Shown here: in pieces, positions 33,259 through 41,841 of the stretch
How positions within the stretch are numbered: the stretch's first letter is position 1
How the letters are laid out: every line of letters starts with the position of its first letter
NCBI GenBank assembly: GCA_020161505.1
Contig: JAIUNY010000006.1
Coordinates: forward strand, 114,608 to 178,607
Direction of reading: 5' to 3'
Length of the DNA: 64,000 bases
Origin: Armatimonadota bacterium
Lineage (GTDB): Bacteria > Armatimonadota > Fimbriimonadia > Fimbriimonadales > Fimbriimonadaceae
Made by a program: the position numbers and the translations under genes
Notes under the pieces: generated by a model
The model's input: only the letters and a program-made list of their open reading frames with translations
The model's database searches: none
Told to the model about the DNA's origin: nothing

Positions 33259-34308
33259 ATGAGCTGGCCTGGAGTGGTTAATCGGTACCGAGATCGCTTA
33301 GCGATCCAGGGCGAAGCCGTGACCTTGCTGGAGGGGAATACGCCGCTGATTCCTCTGCCGCGCTTGGCTGACCGGTTCTTGCCCGGGGCCACACTCTACG
33401 CAAAGTTTGAAGGCCTGAATCCCACCGGATCATTCAAAGATCGTGGGATGACGGCGGCGGTCACCCAGGCGGTTCACGATGGCGCGACGGCCCTGATCTG
33501 CGCAAGCACGGGAAATACGGCGGCTTCGGCAGCTGCCTACGCCGCGAGAGCAGGCATCAAATGCGTAGTCTTGATTCCGGAAGGGAAGGTGGCTCTCGGC
33601 AAGTTGGCTGGCGCGATCGCCTACGGGGCACAAGTGATCCAGATTCGGGGCTCGTTCGATGACGGATTGCGCCTGGTGCAAGAGATCAGTCAGACGATGC
33701 CGCTTGCGCTTGTGAATTCAGTCAATCCGGCTCGGCTCGAAGGTCAGAAAACAGGGGCGTTCGAGGTCGTTGAGACGCTCGGTCGGGCTCCCGATCTTTT
33801 TGCGTTGCCCGTCGGAAACGCGGGGAACATCTCAGCCTACGGAATCGGGTTTACCGAGGCGTTCGAGCGAGGAGACTGCGACGCGCGACCACGGTATATC
33901 GGAGGTCAGGCGTGGGGGGCATCGCCCTTGGTTCTGGGTGCGGCCGTTGCTCATCCCGAGACGGCAGCAACTGCGATTCGGATCGGGAATCCCGCTCGGT
34001 GGCATCAGGCGATGGAGACGGTTTGTGAGAGCGGCGGGCAGATTTGGCGGGTGGCGGATGGCGAGATATTCACCACCTACCACGCTCTTGCCGAGTTGGA
34101 AGGCGTGTTCTGTGAGCCGAGTTCGGCAGCGGGCGTCGCAGCGTTGATCAAGTCGGTCAAGTTTGGAAAGCTCTCTGTGGCGGATCAAACGATTGTTTCG
34201 GTGCTCACCGGGCATGGGCTCAAGGATCCCGACTCTGCGGTAGCGGGAGCCTCCGCTCCCCTGGTGGTCGACGCGACTTTGACCGATCTTCAAAGGGTGC
34301 TCTCATGA
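33259..34308 (+). CDS. thrC: Threonine synthase
   Basis: 349 residues. ThrC converts O-phosphohomoserine to threonine using PLP. The PLP lysine is Lys60 in NPTGSFKDRG, with the phosphate-binding STGNTAASAAAYAARAG block and PVGNAGNISAYGIG later. It starts at ATG 33259 with GGAGAGAG about 7 nt upstream. Its stop overlaps the thrB start (ATGA), so the two threonine genes are translationally coupled. Confidence 0.93.
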   Translation: MSWPGVVNRYRDRLAIQGEAVTLLEGNTPLIPLPRLADRFLPGATLYAKFEGLNPTGSFKDRGMTAAVTQAVHDGATALICASTGNTAASAAAYAARAGIKCVVLIPEGKVALGKLAGAIAYGAQVIQIRGSFDDGLRLVQEISQTMPLALVNSVNPARLEGQKTGAFEVVETLGRAPDLFALPVGNAGNISAYGIGFTEAFERGDCDARPRYIGGQAWGASPLVLGAAVAHPETAATAIRIGNPARWHQAMETVCESGGQIWRVADGEIFTTYHALAELEGVFCEPSSAAGVAALIKSVKFGKLSVADQTIVSVLTGHGLKDPDSAVAGASAPLVVDATLTDLQRVLS

Positions 34309-35264
34309 TTCGGCTTCACATTCCTGCGACCTCTGCGAATCTCGGCCCGGGATTCGACTGCCTCGGTCTGGCGCTTGATCTCTGGAACACCTTCGATCTT
34401 CGTCTCGCTGGGGAGCCGGGTGAGATCTCTGTGACGAGCGAGGGAGAGGGATCCAAAGGGCTTCCGCAAGGGCGTCAGAATCTGGTCGCGCGCACTCTGA
34501 TTGATGAGACTTGGCCCGGGATCATGCCGAGTGACGCAGGGATCCAGATTCACTGCCACAACCGAATACCTGTGGCGAGTGGCATGGGATCAAGTTCCAC
34601 GGCGGTTCTCGCCGGTTTGGTCTTCGCCAGTGCGCTCGCGGCAAGAGCCCTGCACTTGGGCGAGCCGGAAAAGGTTCTCGCCGAAGTCCAGAGCCCGGCG
34701 AATCTCGACCGCGTTCTCAGTCGGGCGATCAAGCTCGAAGGTCATGGCGACAATGTTGGCCCGGCGCTGAAAGGCGGACTCGTCCTCGTGGTGAATCGGG
34801 AGTATGACCCGGTGGTCCGAAATATCGACTTTGCCGACTTGAAAGCGGTGGTCTGCGTGCCCGACTACAACTTTCTCACCAGTGAGGCCCGGGCGATGCT
34901 CCCGGGCGAAGTGACGCGGACGGATGCGATTCACAACATCGGTCACTCGATGCTCGTCGTTGAGGCTCTGCGAACAGGGGACAAGAAGCTGCTCGCTCAA
35001 GCGATCAGCGACCGGATCCATGAACCCACCCGGATGGCTCTGATCCCGGGAGCACACGAGGCCAAAAGGGGCGCACTTGCTGAAGGAGCCCACGCGGTTG
35101 CCCTCAGCGGAGCTGGGCCAGGCCTCATCGCCTTTGCCGACGACGATCATCTGGGAATAGGGATGGCGATGGTTCACGGCTTCGCCCAGTCCGGGATCAA
35201 GGCGCGCTATTGGACACTCGACGCAGTCCGCCAGGGCCTTCGGATCGAGTCCGTGGCGAGCTAA
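34305..35264 (+). CDS. thrB: Homoserine kinase
   Basis: 319 residues. ThrB phosphorylates homoserine, supplying the substrate of ThrC. GHMP-kinase motifs are present: PATSANLGPGFDCLG (7-21), the ATP loop PVASGMGSSSTA (89-100), and ALSGAGPGLIAF near the C-terminus. Translation begins within the ATGA overlap with thrC. Confidence 0.93.
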   Translation: MIRLHIPATSANLGPGFDCLGLALDLWNTFDLRLAGEPGEISVTSEGEGSKGLPQGRQNLVARTLIDETWPGIMPSDAGIQIHCHNRIPVASGMGSSSTAVLAGLVFASALAARALHLGEPEKVLAEVQSPANLDRVLSRAIKLEGHGDNVGPALKGGLVLVVNREYDPVVRNIDFADLKAVVCVPDYNFLTSEARAMLPGEVTRTDAIHNIGHSMLVVEALRTGDKKLLAQAISDRIHEPTRMALIPGAHEAKRGALAEGAHAVALSGAGPGLIAFADDDHLGIGMAMVHGFAQSGIKARYWTLDAVRQGLRIESVAS

Positions 35265-35289
35265 GCCCCCCAACGGTTTGGGAGGGGCT
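35264..35289 (+). terminator. Hairpin after thrB (weak terminator)
   Basis: AGCCCC (35264-35269) pairs with GGGGCT (35284-35289), extended inward by CCAA/TTGG with a 2-nt bulge. It begins at the last base of the thrB stop. No T-run follows. Confidence 0.4.
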
Positions 35290-35353
35290 GCCAGGATCTG
35301 TTTGAACATAGTTTGCGGCTCGTCGCTCATCTAAACGACTCTGCTACCGCAGA

Positions 35354-36283
35354 TCACTTCCAGGTGTATGTCTGGAAGGTGTTGGTGAAAGTGCCGTCAT
35401 GGAAGAGATCGACGATGGCAAAGCCCGGCGCAAACTCTTGGTAGTTTCCGCCCCACCAACCTCCGCTCACGGCTCCGTTGCAGGAGTACGCCACGCCGAG
35501 ATACTTCACCTCATCGACAAGATGGATGTGGCCCGAAATCGCGAGTTTGACCTGCGGATTCAGCTTGAACAGATCTTTGATTCGGCGGAAGTCGATGTTC
35601 ATCCAGGCACCAGGAACCACCCAGTTGCCGCTTTGTTCATTGTTGCCATCCAGGCAAGCGCAGGCGGCAAAAAGCGGCTGATGGCTGACGATGAGGGTGG
35701 GCTTGGTCTTGTTTGCGGCGAGGTCACCCGTTAACCACTCGAACTGCGGATCATCGAGCCGAGCAACGTAGCCGGTGCCTTTTGGCTGGGTGCAGTCGAG
35801 CACCACGATGTGCCAGCCGCCTTGATCGAAGCTGTAGTAGGGTTTCGTGAGCCCGAGCACTTCCATCGCCCAGACCTTGCCGCGCCTCGGCTCCGGGCCG
35901 GTCCAGCCCCAGACATCGTGGTTGCCGATGGTGTGCCGGGCCGGGATTTTGTTGCCCGCCATCACGGCCTGCCAGACATCCCATTGAGCCTTGGTACGCG
36001 CTTCATCCGCGCCGAAGGCATCCATGATCTGGTCGCCGCCGGTCATCAGGAGTTGGGGCTTGTCCGCCATGGAGTTGATCGCGGCGATTGCTTTCTCCAT
36101 CCCCACACGGGCTGGTCCATTGGGCTGAACGTGGATATCCGTCAGGTGCGCAATCCGCAGAACCCTCCGCGGGCGAGCCCCCCGGGTGTTCTCTTGCTCA
36201 GCCTCAGGGGACCCCGGCAGGATAGCCGAGATCCCCGCAGCGGCGGCGGTTCCGAGAAGTCCTCGTCGAGTCAACTTATCCAT
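35354..36283 (-). CDS. TAT-exported metallophosphoesterase
   Basis: 309 residues. The N-terminus has a twin-arginine motif (TRRGLLG, Arg6/Arg7) followed by a short hydrophobic stretch. Metallophosphoesterase blocks are complete: DIH (49-51), GGDQIMD (82-88), GNHD (120-123), a conserved His in SHQPLF, and SGHIH. The protein is thus a folded, metal-loaded enzyme exported by Tat. The substrate is unknown; cyclic nucleotides and phosphate esters are both plausible. Confidence 0.85.
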   Translation of the reverse strand: MDKLTRRGLLGTAAAAGISAILPGSPEAEQENTRGARPRRVLRIAHLTDIHVQPNGPARVGMEKAIAAINSMADKPQLLMTGGDQIMDAFGADEARTKAQWDVWQAVMAGNKIPARHTIGNHDVWGWTGPEPRRGKVWAMEVLGLTKPYYSFDQGGWHIVVLDCTQPKGTGYVARLDDPQFEWLTGDLAANKTKPTLIVSHQPLFAACACLDGNNEQSGNWVVPGAWMNIDFRRIKDLFKLNPQVKLAISGHIHLVDEVKYLGVAYSCNGAVSGGWWGGNYQEFAPGFAIVDLFHDGTFTNTFQTYTWK

Positions 36284-36336
36284 GCCCCGGATTTCTACCT
36301 GGCTGACGGTTAAGCCATCGTTAGACGGGGAATTCC

Positions 36337-39243
36337 TTAACGAATCGTCACCTTCTGGTCGAACACCTTGCCTCCAATTGTGAGTCGGAGGGTGTAGTCG
36401 CCCTTCGCCACATAGTCAGCTCGACGCGCCTTGAACGGATCCTTCAGGGCTTCCGCTGGATCGTCAGGATTGCCGAAAGCACCTGGTGCCCGAGGATCGC
36501 CCGCCTTGAGAAGCAGCGGCAGACTCAGGAACTGGTACCCGGCCGTGAAGGTGTATTCGGAGGTGACAACCGCCTTCTGATTGGCATCGAGAAGCTCCAG
36601 TTTGCCGTCTCCGCTCTGAGTTGTCCAGACTTCGGTAGTGATGTTCCGATCTCGGGCTACGCCATCCTGAGCCGGATTGGTGCGTTCATATCCCCAGTCA
36701 TCTCGACCCGAAGGGACATCGAGTTTGAACGAGTGGAACTCCTTGCCCCGAATCTCCGGCGTGACTTTGTAGAGAAAGTCGACACTCGTCACCCACACGG
36801 ATCGGGCGTGACTCGCAATGACCATCTCCTTGGCTTTGGGTTGGATCACCAGGTCATGCACCGGAGTGTTCATGAGTCCTTGACCGTACGCGATCCAGCT
36901 TGCTCCACGGTCGAGCGAGACGTAGACTCCCATGTCGGTTCCGACATAGAGTATGTTCTCGTTTATGGGGTCTTCGCGCACCGTGTTCACGGGCTCGAAC
37001 GGGAGATTCGCCGCGATGGACTTCCACGTTGAGCCGAAGTCTTCGCTTACCCAAACGTAAGGCGTCCATTCGTCTTGCCGATAGCCGTTTTGCGATACGT
37101 AGACCCGCCCTGCTGCGTACTTACTCGCAACAACGCGCGTGACCCAACGATCCTTCGCGGGAGTACTGATGTCGCGCCAGGTTTCGCCGCTGTCGGGCGT
37201 GTACTTGAGGCTGCCATCATCCGCACCGGCATAAATGCGTCCGAACTTGAAAGGACTCTCGCTGAGAACCGTGAGGCTGCTATGCGGGACATCTCCGTTG
37301 GGGATGTTCTTGGTGAGGTCGCCGCTGAGATCCTCGAACGTCCGGCCCATGTCGAAGGATCGGTGGAGCTTCTGGCTGCCGAGGTAGATCACATCAGGGT
37401 GGTGGGCCGAGATCAGGATCGGGGAGATCCAGTTGAATCGAAGCGGCGGTTCCCCGGTGCGGGTGCGCGGGGCGATTTGCCAGCGCCGATTGTTCACCTG
37501 ATCAAATCCGGAGTGGGCTCCGAACTGGGAGGCAATATAGACAACGTCACCCCCGTTGCGCGGATCGACCTGAATCGCACTGCCGTCGCCGCCGCCAATC
37601 GCTTTCCACGATTCGGGGTTTGAGAAGCCGAATCGGTAGTTGCTCGGTCCGATCATGGTGCCGTTGTCCTGGAGGCCACCGATGATGTTGTAGACCAGCT
37701 TGTCATCGACCGCGATGGTGGTGAACTGGCCGACCGCCAGGTTGTTCCAGTGGTTCCAAGATTCGCCGGCATCGTAGCTGACATAGATGCCGCCATCGTT
37801 ACCGTTGAGCATCCGGTTTGGATTCTCCGGGTCGAACCACATGGCATGGTGATCCACGTGATTGCGTCGGGCGATCGGGTTCCAGCTTGCGCCGCCATCG
37901 ACGGATTTGTAGAGCAGGACACCCAGGGTGTAGACCTCAAGGTGATTGCGCGGATTGACCTTGATCTCGTTCCAGTAGTAGCCGCCATGGTTGCCCATGT
38001 CCGCGCGGGTTTTGACCCAGGTTTTTCCCGCGTCGTCGCTCCGCCAAACCTGCGCGTCCTCGATATCTTTGTCGAAGACCGTCGGGTCGCGCTTGAGCAT
38101 GAGATCAGCAAGTTGCTGCAAGCTGAGCTTGCCGTCGATCAGTTGCTGGGCGGTGTCTTTGTCGCTTGTGCCTTGAGGCAGGAGCGGTCGCAGGAAAGTG
38201 GTCAGGGTGTCCAGCGGGATCTTTTTGATTCCTGCCTCGCTCATGCGTCGGAATCGGTGGAGAGTCAGAACGCCGTCGCGCCGGAATTCGTCATAGGTTC
38301 CGGTGGCATCGTCGGGGCCCTGGTTGTCGATAAAAGCGTAGACGGTGTCCGGGCGAGAGGGGGCAATGGCGAGTGCCGCGCGGCCCATGTTCATTCCGTT
38401 CGGAAGACCGCCGAGTTTCGTCCAAGTCTTGCCCGCATCGGTGGATTTATAAACCGCGCTATCGGGGCCGGATTCGAGGAGATTCCAAGCGCGCCGATCG
38501 CGCTCCCACATACTCGCGTAGAGCACATTGCTGTTTCGCGGGTCGATGGCGACATCCATGCAGCCAGATCGCTTGCTTCCAGGGAGGATATTGCGCCAGG
38601 TTTTGCCTCCGTCCGTCGTTTTGAAGAGGCCCCGGTCGCCGCCTTGGGAATAGAGGGGGCCAAGCGCGGCGACATAGACCGTCTCCGCGTTCTTGGGATC
38701 AATGACGACGCGCCCGATGTGGTGGCTCTCGTGGAGCCCCATGTTTGTCCAGGTAGCTCCGGAATCTCGGCTGACAAAGACTCCAGTTCCCGCATAGCTG
38801 GTGCGTTGGGAATTCGCTTCGCCGCTGCCGAGCCAGATGGTTTTGCCATCGGCGGTGATGTCGAAATCGCCGATGCCGTAGGTGCTCTGATCATCGAACA
38901 GAGGCGTCCAGGTTTGGCCTTCGTTGTTGGTTCGCCAAAGCCCTCCGGTCGCGAATCCGACGTAAATGGAGCTGAGATTGCTTCGCGGAACGGCGATATC
39001 GACGACGCGTCCGCCTTGCACCTCCGGCCCAACGTTACGCCAGGGAATCTGAGCGAAAGGGGATTCCGCGCGCATTTTCATCCGCTTGGCATGCGCGTCC
39101 AGCCGGATGCGGGTCGGCATCGCGGTGACATCCGGGAGGTGGAACTGAGATCGTTCGTCGGTCTTGGGAGGGAAGTCGCGGGGTTTGAGAGCCCCGTCTT
39201 GCCCCATCAGGAGCCCAGTCAGCACAGCAACAGCAAAAGGCAT
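36337..39243 (-). CDS. Secreted ten-Asp-box (BNR/VPS10-like) beta-propeller protein
   Basis: 968 residues with an N-terminal signal-like segment. At least ten Asp-box motifs (S/T-x-D-x-G-x-T/S-W) occur, for example SRDSGATW, TTDGGKTW, STDAGKTW, SDDAGKTW, SYDAGESW and TPDSGETW. This indicates two stacked propellers of the sortilin/VPS10-like type common in secreted bacterial proteins. A helical insert (about residues 330-390) interrupts the first propeller, and the C-terminal 150 residues form a beta domain. Despite frequent annotation as glycosyl hydrolases, no catalytic residues are evident. Confidence 0.82.
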   Translation of the reverse strand: MPFAVAVLTGLLMGQDGALKPRDFPPKTDERSQFHLPDVTAMPTRIRLDAHAKRMKMRAESPFAQIPWRNVGPEVQGGRVVDIAVPRSNLSSIYVGFATGGLWRTNNEGQTWTPLFDDQSTYGIGDFDITADGKTIWLGSGEANSQRTSYAGTGVFVSRDSGATWTNMGLHESHHIGRVVIDPKNAETVYVAALGPLYSQGGDRGLFKTTDGGKTWRNILPGSKRSGCMDVAIDPRNSNVLYASMWERDRRAWNLLESGPDSAVYKSTDAGKTWTKLGGLPNGMNMGRAALAIAPSRPDTVYAFIDNQGPDDATGTYDEFRRDGVLTLHRFRRMSEAGIKKIPLDTLTTFLRPLLPQGTSDKDTAQQLIDGKLSLQQLADLMLKRDPTVFDKDIEDAQVWRSDDAGKTWVKTRADMGNHGGYYWNEIKVNPRNHLEVYTLGVLLYKSVDGGASWNPIARRNHVDHHAMWFDPENPNRMLNGNDGGIYVSYDAGESWNHWNNLAVGQFTTIAVDDKLVYNIIGGLQDNGTMIGPSNYRFGFSNPESWKAIGGGDGSAIQVDPRNGGDVVYIASQFGAHSGFDQVNNRRWQIAPRTRTGEPPLRFNWISPILISAHHPDVIYLGSQKLHRSFDMGRTFEDLSGDLTKNIPNGDVPHSSLTVLSESPFKFGRIYAGADDGSLKYTPDSGETWRDISTPAKDRWVTRVVASKYAAGRVYVSQNGYRQDEWTPYVWVSEDFGSTWKSIAANLPFEPVNTVREDPINENILYVGTDMGVYVSLDRGASWIAYGQGLMNTPVHDLVIQPKAKEMVIASHARSVWVTSVDFLYKVTPEIRGKEFHSFKLDVPSGRDDWGYERTNPAQDGVARDRNITTEVWTTQSGDGKLELLDANQKAVVTSEYTFTAGYQFLSLPLLLKAGDPRAPGAFGNPDDPAEALKDPFKARRADYVAKGDYTLRLTIGGKVFDQKVTIR

Positions 39244-39353
39244 GCGCCATTTTGACCCTGTCAGGTCAGGGAAATGCCAGGGTCGCGCGATTTTCTATCC
39301 GGGGAGTTATTCGGCTTCAACGGATCGGAGCCTGCGGCTTCCGGGTGCCGGGC

Positions 39354-39962
39354 TTAGGTACCTGGCTCTTCGACGATCCGCCACATGTACCACGCGGCGG
39401 CACTTCGATAGGGACGCCAAGTTTCGGCGAGGGCGGGCATTTCTTTGGGTTTGGGGAGTGACGTCAGGCCATGCGCGATTTGCGCGCCTTTCTGCACGCC
39501 GAGGTCTCCGGCGGGCCAGATGTCGGGACGGACCAGGGCGAACATCATGAACATATCCACCGTCCACTGACCCACCCCTTTGATCCCCACAAGTTCTGCC
39601 CGCAGAACCTCGTCCGGTAGGGCATCCATGTGCTCCAAAGTGAGCTGGTGCTCCTCGAAGTGCCGGGCAATGTTGTGCAGGTAAGCCGCTTTCGATTGAC
39701 TCAACCCGGCGCCGCGCAAGTCCTCCGCCGAAACGGCGAGAAGGTGGCTTGGTTCCATCTGCTCGTCGGCTCCAATTAGAGTCGCCATGCGCCCGTAAAT
39801 TGTCCCCGCCGCCTTCCCGCTGAGTTGCTGATACACAATCGCCCGAACCAGCGATCGCAGAGGGTTCTCCGTGCGCTCAAAGTCCGGTTCGGGAAGCCGC
39901 TCGACATAGTGCCCCAGGACAGTATCCTCCCTCAGAAAGGCGATTGCTTCCTCAAACGCCAC
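39354..39962 (-). CDS. DNA-3-methyladenine glycosylase (AlkA-like, HhH-GPD)
   Basis: 202 residues. The helix-hairpin-helix and catalytic Asp region reads GIKGVGQWTVDMFMMFALVRPDIWPAGDLGVQKG: GVGQWTA-like hairpin, then Asp in PAGDLG. IVYQQLSGKAAGTI is also typical. It excises alkylated purines during base-excision repair. The GTG at 39962 shares its first base with the TAG of the upstream oxidoreductase gene (TAGTG), so it is chosen over the TTG at 39977. It lacks the N-terminal domain of E. coli AlkA. Confidence 0.86.
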   Translation of the reverse strand: MAFEEAIAFLREDTVLGHYVERLPEPDFERTENPLRSLVRAIVYQQLSGKAAGTIYGRMATLIGADEQMEPSHLLAVSAEDLRGAGLSQSKAAYLHNIARHFEEHQLTLEHMDALPDEVLRAELVGIKGVGQWTVDMFMMFALVRPDIWPAGDLGVQKGAQIAHGLTSLPKPKEMPALAETWRPYRSAAAWYMWRIVEEPGT

Positions 39963-41116
39963 TACAGGCTCACCCAACCCCGCGACGTGTGGCTGCGTTC
40001 GACCGCATCGAGCACGCGCTGGTTGGCAAGGCCTTCTTGCATATTGGGGGAGGGTTCCCGGCCCTCGGCGAGAGCCGTCACGGCATCTGCGATGAGATTA
40101 ATGAAGGTGTGTTCGTAGCCAATGATGTGCCCGACTGGCCAGTAGTGCCCAGCATAGGGGTGATGCCCTTCGGTCGCTTGGATGAAGCGGAATCCCTGCG
40201 TGCCCTCGGGATCCTCGTTGTTGTAATACTCAAGCTCATTCATTCGCTCAAAGTTGAACACGACGGCTCCCTTACTGCCATTGATCTCAAACCTGTTGTA
40301 GTTTTTGCGTCCGGTGGAGAATCGGCTAGCCTCGAATGTGCCAAGTGTTCCGTTCCCGAGTCGAGCCATGAAAATGCTCGCATCGTCGACCGTGACCTCG
40401 CCGCGCTCCGTACTCGGAGTGGCCCCCATTTTGTCGTCGATCTCCCCGACCAGGGGGCGATCCTTGATGAAGGTGTGGAGCATCCCGCAGACCTCCTGGA
40501 ACTCGCCAACCAGGTAGCGCGCGGTGTCGATGCTGTGAGCCGCGAGATCGCCGAGGGTGCCAGAGCCCGCGATGTCGCGGTTCAGCCGCCAAACGAGCGG
40601 GAATTCCGGGTCGATGATCCAATCTTGCAGGTAGTGGGCGCGGATATGGAAGATCTCACCGAGTTGTCCGGAAGCGATCATCTTTTTGGCGAGGGCAATC
40701 GCCGGGGTTGCTCGGTAGTTGTGATAGACCAAGCTCGGGCGTCCGCTCTTGGCGACGGCGGCGGCAATCTTTTCCGCCTCGACCAGGCTGTTGCCGATCG
40801 GTTTCTCGCAGAAGACAATCTTGCCCGCTTCAGCCGCTGCGACCGCGATCTCGCAGTGGGTATTGCCGGGCGTGGCGATGTCGATGACGTCGATCTCGGG
40901 ATCCTCGATCACTTTGCGCCAATCGTTCGCGGTGGTTTCCCAGCCAAAAACGTTTGCCGCCGCCTCAACTCCTGCCTGATTCCGACCGCACAGGGTCTTC
41001 ATCCGAACATCCATCGGGAGATCGAAGAATCTGCCGACCTGCCGATAGGCGTTGCTGTGGGCCTTGCCCATGAACTGGTAGCCGATGAGTCCAACGGTGA
41101 GCTTCGGTTTCGACAT
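39962..41116 (-). CDS. Gfo/Idh/MocA-family oxidoreductase
   Basis: 384 residues. The NAD(P)-binding N-terminus ([16 protein letters not shown]) and [13 protein letters not shown] (the family's EKP motif) are clear, followed by [16 protein letters not shown] with the catalytic His. Relatives oxidise or epimerise sugars and inositols. The first Gly of the Rossmann motif is GLIGYQFMG, slightly degenerate. It is translationally coupled to the downstream AlkA-like gene, with which no functional link is apparent. Confidence 0.86.
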   Translation of the reverse strand: MSKPKLTVGLIGYQFMGKAHSNAYRQVGRFFDLPMDVRMKTLCGRNQAGVEAAANVFGWETTANDWRKVIEDPEIDVIDIATPGNTHCEIAVAAAEAGKIVFCEKPIGNSLVEAEKIAAAVAKSGRPSLVYHNYRATPAIALAKKMIASGQLGEIFHIRAHYLQDWIIDPEFPLVWRLNRDIAGSGTLGDLAAHSIDTARYLVGEFQEVCGMLHTFIKDRPLVGEIDDKMGATPSTERGEVTVDDASIFMARLGNGTLGTFEASRFSTGRKNYNRFEINGSKGAVVFNFERMNELEYYNNEDPEGTQGFRFIQATEGHHPYAGHYWPVGHIIGYEHTFINLIADAVTALAEGREPSPNMQEGLANQRVLDAVERSHTSRGWVSL

Positions 41117-41145
41117 GCCCCCGTTTTACCTTTGGTTGGCCCAGG

Positions 41146-41760
41146 TTAGAAACGGATTCCGAGAGTGTATTGCATGTTATTCATGCCAAGGTTTTGACCG
41201 CGAAATCCAGCATTGCTCATGTGCCACCACCGCACCCCGACAATCCACTGCTGACCCGCGGTGGTGAAGAAGAATCCCGCTCCCAGGTAGGGAGTCGAGT
41301 TAACCTTGCTGTCGAGATCAATGGTGTTCTGGCTGGAGTAGCTGAGTCCCCAACCGGCTTCGAGGAACATCTCGTTGCGGAGAACCAGACCCAAGGGGTA
41401 ACGGGCTCCAATGGTCGCGCCGACGGTGTCCATGCTTCGCTCCGGCTGGTTGGCAAATCCTGAGCCGCGGGTGTTCATGTAGTACACGGACCAAACAGCT
41501 TGGGCCGGGCGTCCCACGAAGGCAAAGCGCGGCTCCGGTCGCACGACGGAAAAAGCGATGGTGTAGCCGTACCGGGCGTCTTCCGAGCCAAACCACTTGG
41601 TTCCTTGCTCGGCGTGAACGGTCAACGTTCGATAGCTCTTTTGCGCCTCTCTTTGGATGATCTCGGTCTGCGAGAGAGGTCTCGGAGCGGGCTCGTGCTC
41701 CGAGGCGAGAAGGATGCAGGGAAGTGTTGCCAGACAGAAAGGGATCCAAAAACGCATCAT
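41146..41760 (-). CDS. PagL-like lipid A deacylase / acyloxyacyl hydrolase
   Basis: 204 residues with a signal peptide (about 1-19) and an outer-membrane beta-barrel pattern ending in Phe. The C-terminal region WWHMSNAGFRGQNLGMNN (179-196) matches the PagL motif: the catalytic His180 and Ser182 in HxSNA. The third triad residue, Glu in characterised PagL, aligns with Asn194 here, so activity is uncertain. Homologues trim the 3-O acyl chain of lipid A. The gene is divergent from der. Confidence 0.72.
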   Translation of the reverse strand: MMRFWIPFCLATLPCILLASEHEPAPRPLSQTEIIQREAQKSYRTLTVHAEQGTKWFGSEDARYGYTIAFSVVRPEPRFAFVGRPAQAVWSVYYMNTRGSGFANQPERSMDTVGATIGARYPLGLVLRNEMFLEAGWGLSYSSQNTIDLDSKVNSTPYLGAGFFFTTAGQQWIVGVRWWHMSNAGFRGQNLGMNNMQYTLGIRF

Positions 41761-41824
41761 CTGTTGATTCGGCAAGAATACCGGCGAGTTGAGGGGGGAC
41801 GCAGTGACCCAAGTTCGCCTCGGG

Positions 41825-41830
41825 TATCTT
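41825..41830 (+). promoter_or_regulatory. Putative -10 box of der
   Basis: TATCTT, 11 nt before the ATG at 41842, with no Shine-Dalgarno sequence. A weak GTGACC lies about 15 bp upstream. Confidence 0.4.
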
Positions 41831-41841
41831 GACCTTCCCCC

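Noticed and set aside
36337..39243. Sialidase assignment for the Asp-box protein
   Set aside because: Asp-boxes define the fold only; the catalytic Arg triad and Tyr/Glu pair of sialidases are not apparent.
37750..39255. 501-codon plus-strand frame opposite the Asp-box protein
   Set aside because: Antisense to ten in-frame Asp-box repeats; the apparent ORF is a by-product of codon bias.
39254..39284. Inverted repeat GACCCTG...CAGGGTC upstream of the Asp-box gene as an operator
   Set aside because: Arms are only 7 bp with a 17-nt spacer and other partial repeats nearby; could be chance.
39944..41149. 401-codon plus-strand frame opposite the Gfo/Idh gene
   Set aside because: Antisense to a gene with clear Rossmann and EKP motifs.
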